64,000 bases of DNA from Lentibacter sp. XHP0401 (lineage in GTDB: Bacteria > Pseudomonadota > Alphaproteobacteria > Rhodobacterales > Rhodobacteraceae), in assembly GCF_025751535.1 (NCBI RefSeq), contig NZ_JAOWLC010000011.1, positions 62,001 to 126,000 of the forward strand. Direction: 5' to 3'. The notes under the pieces were generated by a model. It saw only the letters and a list, made by a program, of their open reading frames with translations, searched no databases and was not told where the DNA came from. A program made the position numbers and the translations under genes. Shown piece by piece: positions 55,714-64,000 of this stretch (its first letter is position 1; every line of letters begins with the position of its first letter).

Positions 55714-55745
55714 AAGGGGCCGCGCCCTCACAGGCACGGCCCCTT
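55714..55745 (-). terminator. Hairpin terminator after ctpA
   Basis: AAGGGGCCG / CGGCCCCTT, a perfect 9-bp stem 21 bases beyond the ctpA stop on the minus strand. Confidence 0.6.
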
Positions 55746-55765
55746 CATGTCTCGGCCTTCGAGCC

Positions 55766-57106
55766 TTACTTATTATCTGGTCCAAGTGCCGAAAGGCCCT
55801 TCAGAATATCAATCGCATAGGCAAGCTGATAATCTTCCTCGCGCAGCTTCGCAGCGGCCAACGCCTTTTCCTGATCCTTCTTGATCTGTTCGATCTCGTC
55901 TTCAGTCAGGCTGTCGTTGCTGATGCTGCCGCGCAAGTCGGCCTCGGTGCGGGCATTGAACTTGGTTTGCTCTTCTTCCGTCGTCGCCTCCGGCTCGCGG
56001 CGTGGCTGTTCCACAACGATGTCGGGAGACACACCCAGCGCCTGAATAGAGCGCCCAGATGGCGTGTAATAGCGTGCCGTCGTCAGGCGCATCGCGCCTT
56101 CGCCCCGCAGTGGCATCACCGTCTGAACCGAGCCTTTACCAAAGCTCTTCGTGCCAACAACAATCGCGCGGCGATGGTCTTGCAACGCACCGGCAACAAT
56201 CTCGGAGGCCGAAGCAGAGCCGCCATTGATCAAGACAACCACAGGCTTGCCACCTGTAAGGTCGCCCGCCGTCGCATTGTAACGGTCTCCGTCTTCAGGG
56301 TTGCGTCCACGAGTCGAGACAATCTCTCCCGATTCAAGGAAAGCATCCGACACGGCAATCGCCTCGGTCAGAAGCCCGCCGGGATTGTTACGCAGATCAA
56401 GGATAAAGCCGTTCACATTATCAATGCCGCCGGCTTCTTCAACCTGCTCCTTGATACCCGCTGCAAGGTTGGGCGAGGTCTGACGGTTGAATGTGGTCAC
56501 CCGCAGCACAACGCTTGTGCCCTCAATACGCGAGCGCACAGCCGTCAGCTTGATGGTGTCGCGAATGATCGAAATCTCCAGCGGCTCGTCTGCACCCTCG
56601 CGCATAACCGTGATGATGATCTCGCTGCCCACCGGGCCGCGCATCATCTCGACAGCTTCATCAAGGTTCAGCCCCAACAGGCTCTCGCCATCTACATGGG
56701 TGATAAAGTCGCCCGCTTCCACGCCGGCTTCGTCCGCTGGTGTGCCGTCAATCGGAGAAACAACTTTTACAAAGCCCTCTTCCTGCGTCACTTCAATCCC
56801 GAGGCCGCCAAACTCGCCGCTGGTCTGCACTTTCATGCTCTCGGCGTCTTGCGGGCTCAGGTAGCTCGAATGCGGGTCAAGCGAGGTCAACATGCCGTTA
56901 ATGGCCGCCTCGATCAGCTCGCCCTCGTCAACTTCTTCAACATACTGCGCACGAATGCGCTCGAAAATGTCGCCGAAGAGATCAAGCTGTTGGTAAACAT
57001 TCGTCGTCTTGGCCGACTCCTGCGCCAGCAAAGGTGCCGCCACCTGCGTCGTGATCAAAACACCTGCGAGCGTTCCAGTTGCCGCCGCCATGAAAAATTT
57101 CTTCAT
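55766..57106 (-). CDS. ctpA: Carboxy-terminal processing protease (S41)
   Basis: 446 residues with an N-terminal signal/anchor. Order: N-terminal helical part (FERIRAQYVEEVDEGELIEAAINGML), PDZ domain (about 90-175, GGLGIEVTQEEGFVKVVSP), S41 core with catalytic Ser in NGGSASASEIVAGAL and Lys in GTKSFGKGSVQT. Periplasmic processing of proteins with exposed C-termini and cell-wall hydrolase control. Next to the EnvC-like gene, its usual neighbour. Confidence 0.94.
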   Translation of the reverse strand: MKKFFMAAATGTLAGVLITTQVAAPLLAQESAKTTNVYQQLDLFGDIFERIRAQYVEEVDEGELIEAAINGMLTSLDPHSSYLSPQDAESMKVQTSGEFGGLGIEVTQEEGFVKVVSPIDGTPADEAGVEAGDFITHVDGESLLGLNLDEAVEMMRGPVGSEIIITVMREGADEPLEISIIRDTIKLTAVRSRIEGTSVVLRVTTFNRQTSPNLAAGIKEQVEEAGGIDNVNGFILDLRNNPGGLLTEAIAVSDAFLESGEIVSTRGRNPEDGDRYNATAGDLTGGKPVVVLINGGSASASEIVAGALQDHRRAIVVGTKSFGKGSVQTVMPLRGEGAMRLTTARYYTPSGRSIQALGVSPDIVVEQPRREPEATTEEEQTKFNARTEADLRGSISNDSLTEDEIEQIKKDQEKALAAAKLREEDYQLAYAIDILKGLSALGPDNK

Positions 57107-57109
57107 GTC

Positions 57110-58252
57110 TCAGTCTTCCCTTTCTGTGCGAAACCAGCTTTCAGGGTTCACGGGTTCATTGTCTTCTCTTACTTCCAAATAGAGGGATTGTGAAAGGTCA
57201 CTTCCCGTTCCATCACCGACTTGTGTCAATATTTCGCCGACAGCCGCGTCTTTCCCGCCCATCAGACCCAAAGGTGCGCCCTCGGCAATAACCTCTCCGG
57301 TCTGTCCATAAACCACATCAAGACCTGCAAATACCATAAGCAAGCCCGATTTCGGCTCGAGAATCATAACATTGCCAAAGTCCAGAAGCGGCCCCTGATA
57401 GCGAATGGTCGCCGCCGCAGGCGCACTCACAAGCGCGCGGGGCCGCGTGGCAATGAGCAGCCCCGCCCGCGCGATACCCGCCGCATCGGCCTCGCCCGCG
57501 CGGCGCAAGACACGCCCCGCCACAGGCAGGGGCAGCGCCCCCTTGCGCGCGGCAATGTCCTCGCTTGCGTTGGTTTCAAGTGGTCCACCGCTGATCTCGC
57601 CCAATCCGCCGGCAAAGCCTTCAAGCGTTTCCGTAGTGGCAATCAACAGCGCGGTCTTCACAGGATCTTCGATAAACTTGCGCGGAAGCTCGGTGCGGTC
57701 GCCAATCGCCTGGCTCAGCCCCGCGCGCGCCTCCTGCACGCCTGTCAGCCCCGCCTGCAACGTGTCCTCCGCCCCGCTCTGAAGCTGGCGCAGCGTGCTC
57801 ACTTCAAGCAGTGTCTCGCGCAAGCTGTCTGCCTGCGCGTTCAAAGCGGGTGTCATCTGGCTCACAATCATCCCGGCCCGCGCCGTGCCGATCGCACCTT
57901 CGGGGTGTAAGAATAAGCTGGGCGAGCCAACCCGCCCGCGCGCCTGCAAAACCGTCAGCAGCGCCGCAATCTCCTGCTCCTGCCCTGCCAGTTTCAGGCT
58001 CAACTCGCGCTCGCGTATTGTCACTCGGCGTAGACCTGCGCGCACCGCACCCAGCCCCGCTTCATAGGCCTTCACCGTCTCGGTCAACGCCTGCACCCGC
58101 TCTTTTCCGCCCTTGGCCGCCTCAAGCTGTCCCTGTGCTGCGCGCAATTCTTCCAGCGCGGCACTCGCGGCATCTGCAGGGCTCCGATCCTGCGCCGATA
58201 CCGCAACAGGAGCGCACAGCGTCAAAGCCAGAAGAGCAACACGCACCATCAT
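57110..58252 (-). CDS. EnvC-like murein hydrolase activator
   Basis: 380 residues: signal peptide (ALTLCAPVAVSAQ), a long coiled-coil region (about 25-215, heptad-like AALEELRAAQGQLEAAKGG) and a C-terminal LytM/M23 domain in which the zinc-binding His residues are absent, as in EnvC-type activators. It would activate amidases at the septum. Overlaps gpmI by four bases and is followed by ctpA. Confidence 0.87.
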   Translation of the reverse strand: MMVRVALLALTLCAPVAVSAQDRSPADAASAALEELRAAQGQLEAAKGGKERVQALTETVKAYEAGLGAVRAGLRRVTIRERELSLKLAGQEQEIAALLTVLQARGRVGSPSLFLHPEGAIGTARAGMIVSQMTPALNAQADSLRETLLEVSTLRQLQSGAEDTLQAGLTGVQEARAGLSQAIGDRTELPRKFIEDPVKTALLIATTETLEGFAGGLGEISGGPLETNASEDIAARKGALPLPVAGRVLRRAGEADAAGIARAGLLIATRPRALVSAPAAATIRYQGPLLDFGNVMILEPKSGLLMVFAGLDVVYGQTGEVIAEGAPLGLMGGKDAAVGEILTQVGDGTGSDLSQSLYLEVREDNEPVNPESWFRTERED

Positions 58253-59766
58253 GCAATCAAACTCTCGCCGGTCATTTCTTCAGGTTGCGGCAGCTCCATT
58301 AGCTCCAGAAGCGTGGGCGCAAGATCGCTCAAGCGCCCCTCGCGCAGCTTTGCGCCCTTTGGGCCACCCACCAGAATGACAGGCACAGGGTTCACCGTAT
58401 GCGCCGTATGCGGCCCGCCTGTCACCGGGTCGGTCATCATCTCGCAGTTGCCATGATCCGCCGTCACAATCATCGCGCCACCCGCCTTGTTCAAAGCGTC
58501 AAGCACACGGCCAAGCCCTGTATCCACGGCCTCGCAAGCCTTGATAGCGGCTTTCAAATCCCCCGTATGCCCGACCATATCGGGGTTGGCATAGTTGGTA
58601 ACAATCAGGTCGAACCCATCCTCGATCGCCCTGACAAAAGCATCTGTAACTTCGCCTGCGCTCATCTCGGGCTGCATGTCATAAGTGGCCACCTTCGGGC
58701 TCGGCGCCATATAGCGCACCTCGCCCTCCTCGGCGCCTTCCTTGCCGCCGTTGAGGAAAAACGTCACATGCGGATATTTCTCCGTCTCGGCGAGACGAAA
58801 CTGCCTCAGCCCCTGCTTTGCGACCCACTCACCCAGCGTATTCACAATCACCCGCGAAGGGAAAACCGTGGCCATATAGCCTTCATGCGCGTCGGAATAT
58901 TCGACCATCCCCAGCATATCCAGCTTGGGCCGCGCACCTGTGTCGAAGCCGTCAAAATCAGGCGCAGCCATAGCCGCCAATATCTCGCGCGCGCGGTCCG
59001 CACGGAAGTTGAGGCAGAAAACACCGTCACCGTCTTTCATCCCCTCATAGCCGCGGAGCACGGTGGCCGAGATAAACTCGTCCGTCTCGCTGCGGTTATA
59101 CGCATTGGAAATCGCCCCGTGCGCATCCATCGCCTTATAGCCGCTCTGGCCCAGCACCATCGCGTCATAGGCTTCCTTAACCCGCTCCCAGCGGTTGTCA
59201 CGATCCAGAGCAAAATACCGCCCCGTCACTGTGACAATCTTCGCACCCTCGGGCAAAGCCTCGGTTAATGCCGCGAAATATCCGTAGGCCGATTTCGGCG
59301 CCACATCGCGCCCGTCCGCAATCGCGTGGATGGCCACAGGCACACCCGCCGCCGTAATGGCGTTGATCGACGCAATCATATGCACCAGCGAGCCATGCAC
59401 GCCCCCGTCCGAAACGAGGCCAACAATATGCGCCGTGCCGCCTGTCTCTTTCAGCGTCGCAATAAATGCTTTCAGCCGTGCATTCTCGAAATAGCTGCCA
59501 TCCTCGATCGCCAAGTCAATCTGGCCCAGATCCATAGCCACAACGCGCCCCGCGCCAATGTTGGTATGGCCCACCTCGGAGTTGCCCATCTGCCCGCTCG
59601 GCAAACCCACATCAGGGCCATGCGTGGTAAGAAAACTGGAGGGACATTCCGCAGAAATACGGTCAAAATTCGGCGTGTTCGCCAGCAAGGGCGCATTGGC
59701 CTCTCGCCGCTCGGAATGGCCCCAGCCATCCAGAATACACAACACAACCGGTTTTGCCTTGCTCAT
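58249..59766 (-). CDS. gpmI: 2,3-bisphosphoglycerate-independent phosphoglycerate mutase
   Basis: 505 residues. Metal-binding ILDGWGHSERREANA at the N-terminus, phosphorylated Ser63 in QMGNSEVGHTNIGAGR, and VTNYANPDMVGHTGDL and VTADHGNCEMM in the C-terminal phosphatase-like half. Interconverts 3- and 2-phosphoglycerate. Coupled to the EnvC-like gene. Confidence 0.96.
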   Translation of the reverse strand: MSKAKPVVLCILDGWGHSERREANAPLLANTPNFDRISAECPSSFLTTHGPDVGLPSGQMGNSEVGHTNIGAGRVVAMDLGQIDLAIEDGSYFENARLKAFIATLKETGGTAHIVGLVSDGGVHGSLVHMIASINAITAAGVPVAIHAIADGRDVAPKSAYGYFAALTEALPEGAKIVTVTGRYFALDRDNRWERVKEAYDAMVLGQSGYKAMDAHGAISNAYNRSETDEFISATVLRGYEGMKDGDGVFCLNFRADRAREILAAMAAPDFDGFDTGARPKLDMLGMVEYSDAHEGYMATVFPSRVIVNTLGEWVAKQGLRQFRLAETEKYPHVTFFLNGGKEGAEEGEVRYMAPSPKVATYDMQPEMSAGEVTDAFVRAIEDGFDLIVTNYANPDMVGHTGDLKAAIKACEAVDTGLGRVLDALNKAGGAMIVTADHGNCEMMTDPVTGGPHTAHTVNPVPVILVGGPKGAKLREGRLSDLAPTLLELMELPQPEEMTGESLIA

Positions 59767-59827
59767 GCGCTCAATCCTTTTTCAGAGCATTTACGCCCTG
59801 CCGCGCTTGGGGGCAACACCCGCAGCC

Positions 59828-60298
59828 TCATTCGCGATGATACGGCGCGCCCGCCAGAATAGAGGCCGCGCGGTAAAGCTGTTCACTCAGCATCACCCGC
59901 ACAAGCATATGTGGCCAGACCATCTTGCCAAAACTGAGGCTATGCACCGCCTGCGCGCGCAAGCCGGGTGCAATCCCGTCCGCCCCGCCAATCACAAACG
60001 CCACATCCTGCGCGCCCGTATCGCGCCAGCCCGCCAAACGCGCGGCAAACTGCACAGAGCTCTCCACTTTCCCGCGCTCGTCCAAACACACCAAAGCGCA
60101 CCCTTTGGGCAAAGCGCGCTCCAGAAGCACCGCCTCGGCCTCCATGCCGCCGCCTTTTTTGTCCTCAACCTCGATAACAGAAAGGGCGGTCAGCCCAAGC
60201 CCCCGCCCCGTGCGCTCGAAACGCTGCACATAATCGTCAATCAGCGCTTTTTCAGGCCCGCTTCGCAAGCGGCCCACGGCGCAGATATGAACACGCAT
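59828..60298 (-). CDS. rlmH: 23S rRNA (pseudouridine1915-N3)-methyltransferase
   Basis: 156 residues, SPOUT fold. [31 protein letters not shown] and [24 protein letters not shown] are RlmH motifs forming the SAM knot. Two bases downstream of rsfS, its standard neighbour. Confidence 0.95.
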   Translation of the reverse strand: MRVHICAVGRLRSGPEKALIDDYVQRFERTGRGLGLTALSVIEVEDKKGGGMEAEAVLLERALPKGCALVCLDERGKVESSVQFAARLAGWRDTGAQDVAFVIGGADGIAPGLRAQAVHSLSFGKMVWPHMLVRVMLSEQLYRAASILAGAPYHRE

Positions 60299-60299
60299 A

Positions 60300-60641
60300 T
60301 CAGGCCTTTTCCGCCTCGGGCGTCAGCCACATCTTCTCAAGCTGGTAAAAGTCGCGCACTTCGGGGCGGAACACATGCACGATAATATCGCCTGTATCTA
60401 CCAACACCCAGTCGCCCGTGTTCTTGCCTTCGATCTTGGAGGTGCGCCCGTGCTCAACCTTGAGCCGCTCCGCAAGCTTCTCCGAAATCGCGCCCACCTG
60501 CCGTGACGAGCGGCCGGAGCAAACAACCATATAATCGCCAATAGAAGTCTTTCCGCGCAAGTCAATCTGCACGATATCTTCAGCTTTATCGTCGTCAAGA
60601 GATTTGAGAATGATAGCAAGCAGCTCTTCGCTGCTCAGCAC
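60300..60641 (-). CDS. rsfS: Ribosomal silencing factor RsfS
   Basis: At least 113 residues from GTG at 60641. Core [33 protein letters not shown] and the C-terminal [19 protein letters not shown] are RsfS signatures; it binds uL14 and blocks subunit joining in starvation. The frame continues open upstream, and a strong GGAGGG (60710-60715) points to a start about 20 codons earlier, where the first candidate is CTG at 60701. The N-terminus is therefore uncertain. Confidence 0.9.
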   Translation of the reverse strand: MLSSEELLAIILKSLDDDKAEDIVQIDLRGKTSIGDYMVVCSGRSSRQVGAISEKLAERLKVEHGRTSKIEGKNTGDWVLVDTGDIIVHVFRPEVRDFYQLEKMWLTPEAEKA

Positions 60642-60849
60642 TTTGGCCTTTTTCGGGGCCGCATTCGCCGCGCCGTTGGCCGCAACATCGTTAGGTGACA
60701 GGACGAAGTCCCTCCTTCTTACGCATCAGTTAGCCCCGATGCCGAGCATGGCTCAAGCGTAACACCCATGATGTAAATGCTCAATGACAGCTTCTCGCAC
60801 GCGCGAAAATATGCGAACCACGCTTAATCACGCCGCTCTGGAGACTTCA

Positions 60850-61314
60850 ATGCGTTTCGTCATTTCTGTTTGCGCCCTGTTCTACGCCACACCGCTTTTT
60901 GCTCAAGATACGATGGCTGTCGCAGCCCCCGCATGGTCCACGGGGCAGGCCGGCGAAGTCTCTTTCGCCCGTGCCACAGGAGAAACAGGCCTCGCCGCAA
61001 CGCTTGGCTTTCAAAAGGGCCAATCAAGCGCAGAGCTGGTCATCACAGGCGTCTGGCCCACCAAGCCGCTCATCCTCCGCCTCTGGGTCGCCTATGGCAA
61101 CGGTCGCCGCGTCCCCGTCGATACATACCGCGACGCCGAAATCATCGAAGTGCAAGGAAAACCCGCCTACAAACTCAACCTCACCCGCGCCGCCCTGCGC
61201 CCCCTCAAAGGCGGCGACACACTGGTGATCGAAGACCTGACCCGCCGCGCCACGATCCCCCTCACAGGGTCGTCCGCCGCGATCAAGGCCGCTGAGGCGA
61301 AGGCAGGGTTATAA
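60850..61314 (+). CDS. Small secreted protein of unknown function
   Basis: 154 residues from the ATG at 60850, with GGAG 8 bases upstream and an immediate signal peptide (MRFVISVCALFYATPLFAQD). The mature part is beta-rich (ITGVWPTKPLILRLWVAYGNGRRV) with no known family. Divergent from rsfS. Likely periplasmic. Confidence 0.7.
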   Translation: MRFVISVCALFYATPLFAQDTMAVAAPAWSTGQAGEVSFARATGETGLAATLGFQKGQSSAELVITGVWPTKPLILRLWVAYGNGRRVPVDTYRDAEIIEVQGKPAYKLNLTRAALRPLKGGDTLVIEDLTRRATIPLTGSSAAIKAAEAKAGL

Positions 61315-61595
61315 GGGGCAGGAAGTAAATTTTTGCTGCGTTCGGCTTCAATGCCTCTTGGAAAACGACCAAGCGGCCGCCGTTGACTGTGCGAACGTGG
61401 GGTGTAAAGCCTTGTTGTTATCTATCGGTTTGATAATCTGCGAAAAACTTCGGCGTTCACATCCAAGCGGGACACATTGACCGCATCCCCAACGGGTCTG
61501 AACGAAATACTCTGGCAGATTTTGGAGAGCTGCCGTCTTGTCCATGATACTTGGTCTCAGTTAGGATGTGATCGAATGAAGTTCAGTCAAAACTC
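61315..61595. other. Intergenic region before metR, no gene recognised
   Basis: 281 bases that look less GC-rich than the genes on both sides. A short minus-strand frame (61348-61545) has no ribosome site or family resemblance. It may mark the border of an acquired segment, since codon use seems more GC-rich to its right. Confidence 0.35.
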
Positions 61596-62468
61596 ATGAT
61601 CGACATCCAGCCCCTTGCCATTTTACGCGAAATCGAACGGACCGGCAGCTTGACCGACGCCGCGGACCGGCTGAACCTGACCCAGTCGGCCGTCAGTCAC
61701 GCCATCCGCCGCTTCGAGGAGCGCCACGGCGTAAAGCTCTGGGAGCGCGAGGGCCGCAAACTGCGGCTGACGCCGACAGGGGACTATCTGCTTGGACTGG
61801 CTGCCCGGGTGTTGCCGCAGCTCGAACACGGCGCCTCGGTGCTGGAGGACTATGCACGCGGGCGGCGCGGTTCGATCCGCGTAGGAATGGAGTGCCATCC
61901 CTGTCAGGACTGGCTGATGCGGATAGTCGATCCGTTTCTCGCCGCTTGGCCGGATGTCGATCTCGACGTAACCTCGGCCTTCCAGTTCGGCGGGCTCGCG
62001 GCCCTACTGGGGCACGAGATCGATCTGCTCGTCACCCCCGACCCGGTCGAGCGCCCGGGCCTCGAATACAGGCCTGTGTTCAACTACGAGCTGGTTCTGG
62101 CGGTTGCCAATGACCACCCGCTTGCCCGGAAACGGCAGGTCACACCCTCCGATATGGCTTGTGAGACGCTCATCACCTATCCCGTCGCGCGTGAAAGGCT
62201 GGATATCTACACGCAGTTCCTCGTGCCCGCTCACGCCCTGCCGCGCAGGCATCGCACAGTCGAAACCACCGACCTGATGCTGCGGCTGGTCGCCTCGGGC
62301 CGCGCAGTCAGTGCCACGCCCGACTGGCTGCTGCGCAACGTCAAGAGCGTGACAGGCGTGCGCATCGGTTCCGGCATCCCGAAGTCCATCCATCTTGGCT
62401 ACCGGATGGGGGCATTGCCGAGCTATCTCGAAGGGTTCATGCAGCTGGCGGAAACCGTCGAAGTTTGA
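61596..62468 (+). CDS. metR: LysR-family regulator, MetR-like
   Basis: 290 residues. N-terminal helix-turn-helix (ILREIERTGSLTDAADRLNL, SQSAVSHAIRRFEE-type) and a ligand domain with VGMECHPCQDWLMRIVDPFL, FNYELVLAVANDHPLA and ETLITYPVARERLDIYTQFL, which parallel E. coli MetR closely. MetR senses homocysteine and controls methionine synthase genes, and here it precedes mesX-mesD on the same strand. Confidence 0.85.
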   Translation: MIDIQPLAILREIERTGSLTDAADRLNLTQSAVSHAIRRFEERHGVKLWEREGRKLRLTPTGDYLLGLAARVLPQLEHGASVLEDYARGRRGSIRVGMECHPCQDWLMRIVDPFLAAWPDVDLDVTSAFQFGGLAALLGHEIDLLVTPDPVERPGLEYRPVFNYELVLAVANDHPLARKRQVTPSDMACETLITYPVARERLDIYTQFLVPAHALPRRHRTVETTDLMLRLVASGRAVSATPDWLLRNVKSVTGVRIGSGIPKSIHLGYRMGALPSYLEGFMQLAETVEV

Positions 62469-62510
62469 CGCTTTAGAGGGGGCAGCCGCCCGGTGCCTAG
62501 CCTCGCCCAA

Positions 62511-62527
62511 CATGACAGAATGTCATG
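62511..62527. promoter_or_regulatory. Palindromic operator candidate upstream of mesX
   Basis: CATGACA-GAA-TGTCATG, a perfect 7-bp inverted repeat, 125 bases before the mesX ATG. Another TGTCATG copy lies in the same gap (TTTGTCATGC near 62562). Candidate MetR or other methionine-regulon operator. No SAM riboswitch consensus is recognised in the gap. Confidence 0.5.
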
Positions 62528-62651
62528 GCTCTCCGATAAAAAGTCATTTTATTTCATGTTTGTCATGCAGCAAAAGAGGGCATCCCAAAATCGTCAGGCC
62601 GCCCGCCTGCCGACACATGCTTCATAAACACTGACAGGAGACCGGACCGCC

Positions 62652-63629
62652 ATGACCGAGCCCTTTGTATTCCAAATCAAGAGCCTTCGGTTCGACGAAA
62701 CCTACACACCCGAGAGCGGCACACGGCTGACCACGAATTTCGCAAACCTCGCGCTCGGCGTGGATCGCCGGCAAAATCTGGCGAACGCGTTACGCATGAT
62801 CAACAACCGGTTCAACGATCTGGCCAGTTGGGACAACCCTCAGGCAGATCGCTACGCAGTTGAACTGGATATTGTCTCCGTCGATCTGGACATGGACGGC
62901 AGCGGCGAAGCCTTCCCCGCTATCGAAGTGCTTCAGACCACGATCCTCGACCGCAGGACCGGCACCCGCACGCAAGGGCTCGTGGGCAACAATTTTTCGT
63001 CTTATGTGCGCGACTATGATTTCAGCGTGGTGCTGCCCGAGCACAACAAGGGGCGCGACAGCTTCAGCCTGCCTGACGATTTCGGCGAGCTGCATGGTAA
63101 GATATTCAAGGCCTTTGTTGCCTCGGATGCCTTCAGGGCGCAGTTTCGCAAGCTGCCGGTGATCTGCCTGAGCGTGTCGGAAACCAAGAGCTACGAGCGC
63201 ACTGCAAACGTCCATCCCGTGCTTGGTGTAGAATATGTCCCGAACAGCGCCTCATTGACCGAGCAATACTTCGGTAAGATGGGCCTACAGGTGCGCTATT
63301 TCATGCCGCCGAGAAGCGTTGCGCCACTGGCCTTCTACCATTTCGGTGACCTCTTAAACGACCACTCCAACCTCGAACTAATCGCCACCATCAGCGCGAT
63401 GGAGGCGTTTCAAAAAATCTACCGCCCAGAGATTTACAACGCAAATTCCGTAGCAGGACAGAGCTACAAACCAAGCCTCAAACACGAGGATTTCTCGCCC
63501 ACACGCGTGGTCTACGACCGCGAAGAACGCGCGCGTCTGGCGACTGAGCAGGGAAAATTCGCCGAGGAAAACTTCATCAAAACGCACCACGCCCGGCTGA
63601 CCGAATGGTCCGCCCAATACGCCACCTGA
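62652..63629 (+). CDS. mesX: DUF1852 protein, putative oxygenase partner of MesD
   Basis: 325 residues from the ATG at 62652. Matches the DUF1852 family by its start (FVFQIKSLRFDETYTPESGTR) and VRDYDFSVVLPEHNKGRDSF. Published work on folate-independent methionine synthases shows that DUF1852 (MesX) is needed together with the MetE-core protein MesD and oxygen. It lies between metR and mesD on one strand, 24 bases from mesD, which supports this role. Confidence 0.85.
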   Translation: MTEPFVFQIKSLRFDETYTPESGTRLTTNFANLALGVDRRQNLANALRMINNRFNDLASWDNPQADRYAVELDIVSVDLDMDGSGEAFPAIEVLQTTILDRRTGTRTQGLVGNNFSSYVRDYDFSVVLPEHNKGRDSFSLPDDFGELHGKIFKAFVASDAFRAQFRKLPVICLSVSETKSYERTANVHPVLGVEYVPNSASLTEQYFGKMGLQVRYFMPPRSVAPLAFYHFGDLLNDHSNLELIATISAMEAFQKIYRPEIYNANSVAGQSYKPSLKHEDFSPTRVVYDREERARLATEQGKFAEENFIKTHHARLTEWSAQYAT

Positions 63630-63653
63630 CCCAAAGACCAAGGACCCACACCC

Positions 63654-64000
63654 ATGACCAAACTGCTCCCCACCTCCATAGCCGGCAGCCTGCCGAAACC
63701 GTCCTGGCTGGCCGAACCCGAAAAACTCTGGTCGCCCTGGAAGCTTGAGGGCGCGGATCTCATTCAAGCCAAACAGGACGCTCTTCGCGTGACATTGGGG
63801 GAACAGCGCGGCGCGGGCATCGACATCGTCAGCGATGGCGAACAGACCCGTCAACATTTCGTCACCACCTTCATCGAAGGGCTCGGAGGCGTCGATTTCG
63901 AGAAGCGTGAGACGGTGCGCATCCGTGACCGCTACGACGCCAGTGTGCCAACTGTGGTCAGTGCCGTGTCCCGCCCCAGATCGGTCTTTGTCGAGGATGC
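63654..64000 (+). CDS. mesD: MetE-core-like methionine synthase MesD (3' part outside window)
   Basis: The first 115 codons are visible. MTKLLPTSIAGSLPKPSWLA, LRVTLGEQRGAGIDIVSDGEQTRQHF and FVTTFIEGLGGVDFEKR resemble the catalytic C-terminal domain of MetE without the folate-binding N-terminal half. MesD makes methionine from homocysteine with an unidentified methyl donor and MesX. The zinc-ligand region lies beyond the window. Confidence 0.83.
   Translation, partial: MTKLLPTSIAGSLPKPSWLAEPEKLWSPWKLEGADLIQAKQDALRVTLGEQRGAGIDIVSDGEQTRQHFVTTFIEGLGGVDFEKRETVRIRDRYDASVPTVVSAVSRPRSVFVED

Noticed and set aside
55625-57193. Long plus-strand open frame of over 500 codons opposite ctpA
   Set aside because: It is antisense to a gene with intact PDZ and S41 motifs, has low-complexity Arg/His-rich composition and no ribosome site; a codon-bias shadow in GC-rich DNA.
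57110-58252. Missing zinc ligands in the LytM domain of the EnvC-like protein considered as inactivation
   Set aside because: EnvC-type activators naturally lack these ligands and act by binding amidases.
61348-61545. 65-codon minus-strand frame before metR
   Set aside because: No ribosome site and no recognisable protein pattern.
1-64000. CRISPR arrays, rRNA genes, insertion sequences and replication origins
   Set aside because: Looked for regularly spaced repeats, rRNA signatures, transposase motifs and iteron clusters; none were found except the three-unit array at 33141, which has no spacers or Cas genes.

Overview
The window looks like a chromosome segment of a marine alphaproteobacterium of the Rhodobacteraceae (Roseobacter group). 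The evidence is the conserved cluster murA-DUF2948-hisD-UPF0262-low-molecular-weight phosphatase, the rsfS-rlmH-gpmI-envC-ctpA block, three TRAP solute-binding proteins (two with complete QM permeases), a general amino-acid (aap) ABC transporter, and FNR-type (FnrL) boxes in front of the bd oxidase genes. The DNA is GC-rich, coding density is high, and many operon joints are 1-4 base overlaps. All calls rest on reading the sequence and on family knowledge; no database search was run.

Layout. 1-3300: haemin uptake (hmuS, cut by the window edge, then hmuTUV). 3333-8744: a divergent SerB-like phosphatase with an altered catalytic motif, then aapJQMP behind a structured leader. 8755-16161: minus-strand cytochrome bd cluster, cydDC then cydABX, followed by a TehA/SLAC1-type channel. 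16387-20729: two unknown secreted proteins transcribed divergently from cydD. Three FNR-type boxes sit near -41 of candidate promoters for cydA, cydD and this unknown pair. 20761-26576: histidine utilisation (hutC-hutF divergent from hutI-hutG-hutU) with a palindromic operator and no hutH. 26604-30965: TRAP transporter plus a Rieske oxygenase. 30993-36984: TPR-sulfotransferase, aroQ, BON/LysM protein, exporter ABC protein, tRNA-Gly, SRAP protein. 37097-38823: maleylacetoacetate isomerase and an orphan TRAP binding protein. 38886-44344: minus-strand operon(s) with the murA/hisD cluster.

44431-53797: a tRNA-Thr followed by what looks like an old genomic island. It carries a GST and an FCD-type GntR regulator, divergent from an operon of three SDR dehydrogenases, a complete TRAP transporter and a ketosteroid-dehydrogenase-like flavoprotein. 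It ends in a degenerate copy of the tRNA-Thr 3' end. No integrase is visible. The gene set reads as import and stepwise oxidation of an unidentified, possibly cyclic, organic compound.

53840-61314: housekeeping genes (rppH, TSUP permease, ctpA, envC-like, gpmI, rlmH, rsfS) and two small secreted proteins. 61596-64000: a metR-like regulator, a DUF1852 protein (mesX) and the start of a MetE-core-like protein (mesD), the combination known from folate-independent, oxygen-requiring methionine synthesis.

The most interesting signals are the FnrL-linked unknown secreted pair, the tRNA-Thr island with its uncharacterised catabolic operon, a three-unit 11-bp repeat array next to a candidate small RNA, the structured aapJ leader, and the SerB homologue with Glu in place of the catalytic Asp.
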